The position numbers were made by a program, and so were the translations under genes. This document shows, piece by piece, positions 57,740 to 64,000 of a stretch of DNA of 64,000 nucleotides. How positions within the stretch are numbered: the stretch's first letter is position 1; every line of letters starts with the position of its first letter. Source of the DNA: CAYUUR01 sp052034685 (lineage in GTDB: Bacteria > Patescibacteriota > Saccharimonadia > Saccharimonadales > CAYUUR01); assembly GCA_052034685.1 (NCBI GenBank), contig JBPOIH010000008.1, positions 11,979 through 75,978 of the forward strand, given 5' to 3'. The notes beneath the pieces were generated by a model. The model ran no database searches and was not told where the DNA came from. It worked only from the letters and a program-made list of their open reading frames with translations.

Positions 57740-59698
57740 GTGAATAAACAAAAATATAACTCTGAGCAGATTCAAGTTCTTGAGGGGCTGGAACCGGTCC
57801 GTAAGCGTCCAGGTATGTACATTGGTGGGACTGGAGTTGAAGGTTTACATCACTTGGTGTGGGAGATCGTTGATAACGGCATTGATGAAGCCTTGGCCGG
57901 TCATGCAACTTCTGTCGCAGTGACATTGCAGGCTGACGGCGGTGTTATGGTAACAGATGATGGTCGTGGTATTCCAACTGACATTCACCCTAAGACCGGT
58001 AAGAGCACGGTAGAGACTGTTCTGACCGTTCTGCACGCTGGCGGTAAGTTCGGCGGCGGCGGCTATAAAGTTTCTGGTGGTCTGCACGGTGTCGGTGTGA
58101 GTGTCGTAAACGCGCTTTCGACTAAGTTGATAGTGCGGGTTCATCGTGAAGGCAAAATGCACGAACAGACATATGAGACTGGTGTGCCTGTGGCAGATCT
58201 TAAGGTGGTCGGCAAAACTGACCGCACCGGAACAGACATTATCTTCTATCCTGATGAATCAATCTTTGAAACAACCAAGTTTAATTACAACACTATCCTC
58301 GATCGCTTACGTCATGCAGCCTACCTTACAAAAGGTATAAGAACTTTCTTAACAGATGAAACAACAGGGGAACGTTGTAGCTTTTACTTCGAAGGCGGCA
58401 TCATGTCGTACGTTAAGCACCTTAATGTCGGTAAGGATGTCGTTGATGAGGACGTCTTCTACGTTGATAAGCAAATCAAAGAAGTTCAGGTTGAGGTTGC
58501 CGTCCAGTACGCCGATGCCTACACAGAGACGATTAAAGCTTTTGCGAACAACGTCTACAACCCTGATGGTGGAACGCACTTAACTGGATTCCGTTCAGCA
58601 TTGACCCGTGTTATTAACGATTACGCTCGCAAGAACGGGTTGATCAAAGAAAAAGAAGAAAACTTGAGCGGTGAAGATACTCGTGAAGGTATTACTGCGG
58701 TTATATTGGTGAAAATACCTGATCCGCAGTTTGAGGGTCAGACCAAGAATAAGCTGGGTAACCCTGAGGTTCGCGGCTATGTCGAAACTGTCATGTCTGA
58801 GTACTTTAATTATTACCTAGAGGAACATCCGGCTGTTGCCCGCAAGATTGTCGGTAAGGCACTGCTTGCCGCTCGCGCCCGCAAAGCCGCCCGTGCCGCA
58901 CGCGATAATATTATCCGTAAAGGTGTTCTTGAAGGTTCTGGATTGCCTGGTAAGTTGGCCGACTGCTCCAGCAAGAGCCCAGAAAATTCAGAACTGTACA
59001 TCGTAGAGGGTGACTCAGCCGGCGGTTCAGCCAAGTCTGGTCGCGACAGCAAGACACAAGCAATCTTGCCACTCAGAGGTAAAGTATTAAACGTCGAACG
59101 TGCTCGTCTTGATAAGATGCTGGGCAACAACGAAATCGTGACGTTGATTAAAGCGCTTGGTGTCGGCATTGAAGAGCAGTTTAGTATGGACGGCCTCCGT
59201 TACCACCGCATTATCATCATGACTGATGCCGACGTTGACGGATCACACATTAGCACCTTGCTGCTAACGTTCTTCTTCCGTCATATGCAGCCGATTATTG
59301 ACGGCGGATACTTGTATCTTGCCAAGCCACCACTGTATTTGCTGAAAGGCGCCAGCAACAAACGCCAATATGCCTATAGCGACGCAGAGCGCGATATGAT
59401 GGTTGACCAGTTGATATCAGAGAGAAAGGATCGCGGCACGGCAGTCAGTGACAAAGATGATCGCAAGAAACAAGCCGGTCTTTCCGACATTCAGCGCTAT
59501 AAGGGTTTGGGTGAAATGGACGCCGACCAACTCTGGGAAACCACGATGAACCCAGAGAACCGGGTTTTGATTCAGGTACGATTGCAGGACGCCGAAAAAG
59601 CCGATGCAATATTCAACAAACTGATGGGAAGTGAAGTCGAATTACGCAAGAACTTTATTCAGACGCATGCAAAATTTGTGAAGGATTTGGACGTATAG
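57740..59698 (+). CDS. gyrB: DNA gyrase subunit B
   Basis: 652 residues, starting at GTG. GHKL ATPase ('EIVDNGIDEALAGHATSV', 'DDGRGIPTDIHPKTGKSTVETVLTVLHAGGKFGGGGYKVSGGLHGVGVS'), then TOPRIM 'EGDSAGGSAKSGRD' and 'DADVDGSHI', and the C-terminal 'QRYKGLGEMDADQLWETTMNP'. Stop and gyrA start are adjacent (TAGT ATG), so the two are co-transcribed. Confidence 0.98.
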   Translation: MNKQKYNSEQIQVLEGLEPVRKRPGMYIGGTGVEGLHHLVWEIVDNGIDEALAGHATSVAVTLQADGGVMVTDDGRGIPTDIHPKTGKSTVETVLTVLHAGGKFGGGGYKVSGGLHGVGVSVVNALSTKLIVRVHREGKMHEQTYETGVPVADLKVVGKTDRTGTDIIFYPDESIFETTKFNYNTILDRLRHAAYLTKGIRTFLTDETTGERCSFYFEGGIMSYVKHLNVGKDVVDEDVFYVDKQIKEVQVEVAVQYADAYTETIKAFANNVYNPDGGTHLTGFRSALTRVINDYARKNGLIKEKEENLSGEDTREGITAVILVKIPDPQFEGQTKNKLGNPEVRGYVETVMSEYFNYYLEEHPAVARKIVGKALLAARARKAARAARDNIIRKGVLEGSGLPGKLADCSSKSPENSELYIVEGDSAGGSAKSGRDSKTQAILPLRGKVLNVERARLDKMLGNNEIVTLIKALGVGIEEQFSMDGLRYHRIIIMTDADVDGSHISTLLLTFFFRHMQPIIDGGYLYLAKPPLYLLKGASNKRQYAYSDAERDMMVDQLISERKDRGTAVSDKDDRKKQAGLSDIQRYKGLGEMDADQLWETTMNPENRVLIQVRLQDAEKADAIFNKLMGSEVELRKNFIQTHAKFVKDLDV

Positions 59699-59699
59699 T

Positions 59700-62294
59700 A
59701 TGGACGACAAGAAAAAAGACGATAACGATATGACAACAGATAGCACTAAAGACAGTGGTGAGATCCTAAGTAATCCTGACAATATCTTTGATAATTCAGA
59801 GCGTGTTAGCAGTGATCACTCACGAACGCTCGAACTCCGTACCGTAGAAGACGTCATGGAAGACAGCTACCTGCGTTACTCCATGAGTGTGATTGTTGCG
59901 CGTGCCTTGCCAGATGTTCGTGACGGTATGAAGCCGGTGCACCGCCGTATTCTCTACTCTATGGACAAGAACGGCTGGAAGCCGGGATCAAAGTATGTGA
60001 AGAGCGCACGTATCACCGGTGATGTAATGGGTAAATACCACCCGCACGGTGATGTAGCGATTTATGACGCCATGGTACGCTTGGCGCAAGACTGGTCTAC
60101 CCGTTATCTGTTGGTGGACGGTCAAGGTAACTTTGGTTCAATGGATGGTGATCCACCAGCTGCCCAGCGTTATACAGAGGCGCGTATGGCCAAGGCTGGT
60201 CTAGCATTGCTCGAAGACATCGACAAAGACACCGTGCCATTCCGTGAGAACTACGATGGCAGTGAAATGGAACCAGAGGTGTTACCGGCTCGCTTGCCAA
60301 ACCTACTCCTGAACGGTCAGATGGGTATTGCCGTCGGTATGGCAACCAATATCCCACCGCACAACCTTAACGAAATTGTCGACGCCATCACTGAGCTCAT
60401 CGAGAACCCTGAGGCGACGCTTGATGACCTATTGAAGCACGTCAAAGGACCTGACTTCCCAACGGGCGGTATTATTTACGGCGCTGACTCTATTCGTACC
60501 GCGTTCGCAACGGGTAAGGGCGGCGTTGTGGTTCGTGGTGTTGCAAATATTGAGGAGTCCAAAAAGGGCAAGCATCAGATTATCATCACCGAGATTCCGT
60601 ACGCGCTCAACAAAACCAGTCTGATCGAGAAGATAGCTGACCTCGTGAAGGAAAAGAAGATTACGGGTATATCTGATCTTCGTGACGAAACGGCGCGTGG
60701 CGCAGTCCGTATGGTCATTGACCTCAAGAAAGATGCCTATCCTAAGAAAATTTTGAACCAGCTCTATAAGATGACGCCGCTACAGACAACCTTCCACTAC
60801 AACATGTTGGCGCTTATCGACGGCATTCAGCCGCGAGTGCTTGGGCTCAAAGATATCCTTGAGGAATACCTCAAGCACCGTCGTACTGTCGTTCGCCGTC
60901 GTACTGAATTTGAACTCCGTAAAGCTAAAGATCGCGCCCACATTTTAGAGGGTCTTAAGATCGCGCTTGATCACATTGACGAGGTTATCGCGACAATTCG
61001 AGCCTCTCAGACAACTGAGGAAGCTCAGGCTAATCTGATCAAGAAGTTTAAGCTCTCTGAGATCCAGGCAAAGGCTATCTTGGCTATGCAACTGCGAACG
61101 CTTGCTGGTCTGGAACGAAAGAAGATCGAGGACGAACTCGCCGAACTCCTTAAGATTATCGCCGAACTCGAGGCTATTTTAGCGGACGAAAAACGGATCT
61201 TGGCCATCATCAAGGAAGAATTACTTGTCCTTAAGAAGCAATTTGGCGACGATCGTCGTACCAAAGTTGTAGCACAAGAGCTCAACCGTCTCGGCGATGA
61301 AGATCTCATTCCTGATGAGCAAGTGGCCGTCACATTGACCAGCGCCAACTACATCAAGCGCAGCTCAATCGCCGAATACCGCAAACAAGGCCGTGGCGGT
61401 AAGGGCAAGCGTGGCATGGTAACGCGAGAAGAAGACGTCATCGAGCACGTTGTGAACGCTTCTACGCACGATTTCCTCCTGTTCTTTACCAATAAGGGTC
61501 GCGTATTCAGACTGAAGACTTACGAAGTTCCTGCGGCCTCTCTGAGTGCCAAGGGTGTCGCACTGGTCAACCTATTGCAACTCCAGCCAGAAGAAACTGT
61601 CAGCGCTGTTATTAACGTCAGCAAGCAAGACAAGAAGACTGGCTACCTGATGATGTGTACGGTACGCGGCGTCGTGAAGAAGACAGCGTTTGAGCAGTAT
61701 CAGAATGTCCGTCAAACAGGGCTGATTGCTATCAACCTCGATGAAGGGGATGAATTACGCTGGATCAGAATGACAACCGGCGATAACGAAGTAGTTATCT
61801 CGACCTCACAAGGACAGGCTATCCGCTTCCATGAAAAAGACGCACGACCAATGGGTCGCGTATCACGCGGGGTGCGTGGCATCCGTTTGCGCGCCGGTGA
61901 TCAGGTGATTGGTATGGATATTGTCTCTGAAGACACCAACATCTTTGTTATCAGTGAATACGGCTACGGTAAGCGTACCAAGATAGCTCAGTTCACGGCA
62001 CACGCTCGTGGCGGTGTTGGTATCCGTTCGGCTGTAGTGAACACCAAGACAGGTAAATTGATTGGCGTAAAAGCTCTGACCGATGAAGAAGACGAGGTAA
62101 TCATTATCTCAACCCAGGGTCAGACCATCCGTCTTGGTCTGAAGGATATTCCTGCGCTCGGTCGGGCCACGCAAGGTGTCCGCATCATGCGTATGAATGA
62201 CAAAGACACCGTTGCATCACTCGCGCTTGTTAAGCACGTTGCCGGTACCGAAGAAGACGAAGAAGAAGCTGCCGAAGTAATCGCCGCCGAATAG
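59700..62294 (+). CDS. gyrA: DNA gyrase subunit A
   Basis: 864 residues. Breakage-reunion domain with active-site Tyr in 'AAQRYTEARM'. The quinolone region reads HPHGDVAIYDAMV, so Val119 occupies the E. coli Ser83 position and the Asp87 position is conserved. The C-terminal beta-pinwheel includes a GyrA-box-like 'QGRGGKGKRG'. The acidic tail (EEDEEEAAEVIAAE) is short. Directly follows gyrB. Confidence 0.98.
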   Translation: MDDKKKDDNDMTTDSTKDSGEILSNPDNIFDNSERVSSDHSRTLELRTVEDVMEDSYLRYSMSVIVARALPDVRDGMKPVHRRILYSMDKNGWKPGSKYVKSARITGDVMGKYHPHGDVAIYDAMVRLAQDWSTRYLLVDGQGNFGSMDGDPPAAQRYTEARMAKAGLALLEDIDKDTVPFRENYDGSEMEPEVLPARLPNLLLNGQMGIAVGMATNIPPHNLNEIVDAITELIENPEATLDDLLKHVKGPDFPTGGIIYGADSIRTAFATGKGGVVVRGVANIEESKKGKHQIIITEIPYALNKTSLIEKIADLVKEKKITGISDLRDETARGAVRMVIDLKKDAYPKKILNQLYKMTPLQTTFHYNMLALIDGIQPRVLGLKDILEEYLKHRRTVVRRRTEFELRKAKDRAHILEGLKIALDHIDEVIATIRASQTTEEAQANLIKKFKLSEIQAKAILAMQLRTLAGLERKKIEDELAELLKIIAELEAILADEKRILAIIKEELLVLKKQFGDDRRTKVVAQELNRLGDEDLIPDEQVAVTLTSANYIKRSSIAEYRKQGRGGKGKRGMVTREEDVIEHVVNASTHDFLLFFTNKGRVFRLKTYEVPAASLSAKGVALVNLLQLQPEETVSAVINVSKQDKKTGYLMMCTVRGVVKKTAFEQYQNVRQTGLIAINLDEGDELRWIRMTTGDNEVVISTSQGQAIRFHEKDARPMGRVSRGVRGIRLRAGDQVIGMDIVSEDTNIFVISEYGYGKRTKIAQFTAHARGGVGIRSAVVNTKTGKLIGVKALTDEEDEVIIISTQGQTIRLGLKDIPALGRATQGVRIMRMNDKDTVASLALVKHVAGTEEDEEEAAEVIAAE

Positions 62295-62350
62295 CGTGCA
62301 GCCAAACCGCCCAAGCTTGCAAAAATGCAAAAATATGATACAATTTTAGT

Positions 62351-62920
62351 ATGTCAGAGTATTCAGCTAGTGAACTTGGTACGCCTAGCGAGGTTGTATT
62401 AAATGAGTTTCGCGATGTAATCGATACTAATATACCCGTCGGTGAAACCAGAGCGGAGTATCAGATCGCGGACACAGAGTCAGTTGCTCTCATCGGTCTC
62501 GATGAAGACGCAGAATTTATGGCGAGTGCTGGTGTTGATCCGTCACGAAAAATTGTATTCAAGGAGACATTTGAATCTGACCGTGGAACTGCGGAAATAT
62601 ACACTACTTACGAATTGGCTCTTGACGGTATAGTGTCAAAATATATTTGGGATCCAAATGAGACCGTATCGCATGAGCCATTTATACAGGCGATGCTAGA
62701 CCAGCAACTCGCCCAAATAAGAAACAACAATTCGAGCCCAGAAGAAATACTTGAAACCCTAGAGGACGCTGATTTAGACGTATACCTTGGTCTAATGCTA
62801 TTCGATGATGCATTAAGCAATGACGCTGAAGAATCTGCGGGAATGTTCCAGGTGACGGGTGTCGAACTACACTCAGTTATTGAAAGAACACTCCAGGCGA
62901 TTGAAAACCAACGAGCATAG
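62351..62920 (+). CDS. Hypothetical acidic protein (189 aa)
   Basis: MSEYSASELGTPSEVVLNEFRDVIDTN... is soluble, acidic and Glu/Asp-rich, with no signal peptide. No family recognised. TACAAT (62339-62344) is 6 bases before the ATG, a leaderless start. It lies between gyrA and the rRNA operon. Confidence 0.62.
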   Translation: MSEYSASELGTPSEVVLNEFRDVIDTNIPVGETRAEYQIADTESVALIGLDEDAEFMASAGVDPSRKIVFKETFESDRGTAEIYTTYELALDGIVSKYIWDPNETVSHEPFIQAMLDQQLAQIRNNNSSPEEILETLEDADLDVYLGLMLFDDALSNDAEESAGMFQVTGVELHSVIERTLQAIENQRA

Positions 62921-62990
62921 TAAACAGTACACTTGTGAGTAAGTTGTCTTTCTTACTACAGAAAAGGTCAAAAAACACCTAAGAAAAGTC

Positions 62991-63019
62991 TTGACAGTAA
63001 GAAACTCTCCCTGTACGAT
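62991..63019 (+). promoter_or_regulatory. Promoter of the 16S rRNA operon
   Basis: TTGACA (62991-62996), a 17-base spacer and TACGAT (63014-63019). The leader to the 16S start contains a hairpin GCCCTGA/TCAGGGC (63104-63123). No gene seen in 62921-63175. Confidence 0.8.
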
Positions 63020-63175
63020 TGTATGAGCTTTTTGGGACCTGTATATGAGTGTCTCGAAAAACATGAACGTTAAAAATTGAATAGTGCAAATCAACGTCAG
63101 TTCGCCCTGAACTTTATCAGGGCATGAATTGTTTTTTGTAAGTCAGTTTTACACTGATGCTAAGAATCATATTCT

Positions 63176-64000
<825 letters not shown>

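Overview
The window reads as a chromosomal segment of a Candidatus Saccharibacteria (TM7) member of the Candidate Phyla Radiation. The partial 16S rRNA at the right edge has the TM7-like stretch around GTGTAAAGAGTTGCGTAGG. The gene set also fits: a complete type IV pilus locus, lysine-rich small proteins, many single-copy informational genes, almost no biosynthesis, and very short or absent 5' leaders. Standard code is used, with UGA as stop. All assignments come from reading the sequence; no search was run.

Layout. 1-6.4 kb: type IV pilus operon (PilC, two near-twin major pilins, prepilin peptidase, four minor pilin-like proteins). 6.4-9.7 kb: Xer recombinase, Ndk, tRNA-Arg, PH-domain membrane protein, parvulin foldase. 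9.8-20.2 kb: a surface-protein block with two paralogous secreted beta-proteins, a DUF916/WxL-interacting-like membrane protein, a PKD membrane protein and a 2096-residue surface protein. 20.2-21.7 kb: a serine beta-lactamase-like hydrolase and a small membrane protein. 21.8-24.7 kb: an accessory island directly downstream of tRNA-Asp, built from repeated 'structured repeat + consensus promoter + one gene' units, with a duplicated tRNA-Asp 3' end inside it. 24.8-32.4 kb: glycan genes (GH15-like, GT4, beta-helix, MFS, GT2), an RRM protein and tRNA-Thr/tRNA-Gly. 32.5-38 kb: a long intergenic hairpin, PPase-like protein, NrdR-like regulator, Tgt, a CoaB-like/ArgC-like pair divergent from a TrmB regulator. 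38-43 kb: tRNA-Val with tRNA-derived repeats, a T-box leader with thrS, an ATL protein, MiaA, a winged-helix/MBL pair. 43-50 kb: L28, M50 protease, a structured RNA, tRNA-Pro, QueA, RNase H, rnpB, HIT protein, infC-rpmI-rplT, ComM. 50-57.5 kb: two further RNA candidates, a C39-like protein, a VirD4-like ATPase, an LPXTG surface protein. 57.7-64 kb: gyrB, gyrA, an unknown gene and the start of 16S rRNA.

Together, much of the window serves the cell surface of an epibiont: pili, WxL-like and LPXTG-anchored proteins, glycosyltransferases and a T4SS-type ATPase. tRNA decoding and modification also recur (Tgt, QueA, MiaA, ThrRS under a T-box). The strongest leads for something undescribed are the tRNA-Asp cassette array with covarying stem-loops, the same repeat behind tRNA-Val, three orphan small-RNA candidates (44.2, 50.1 and 51.1 kb), and the WxL-like surface cluster.
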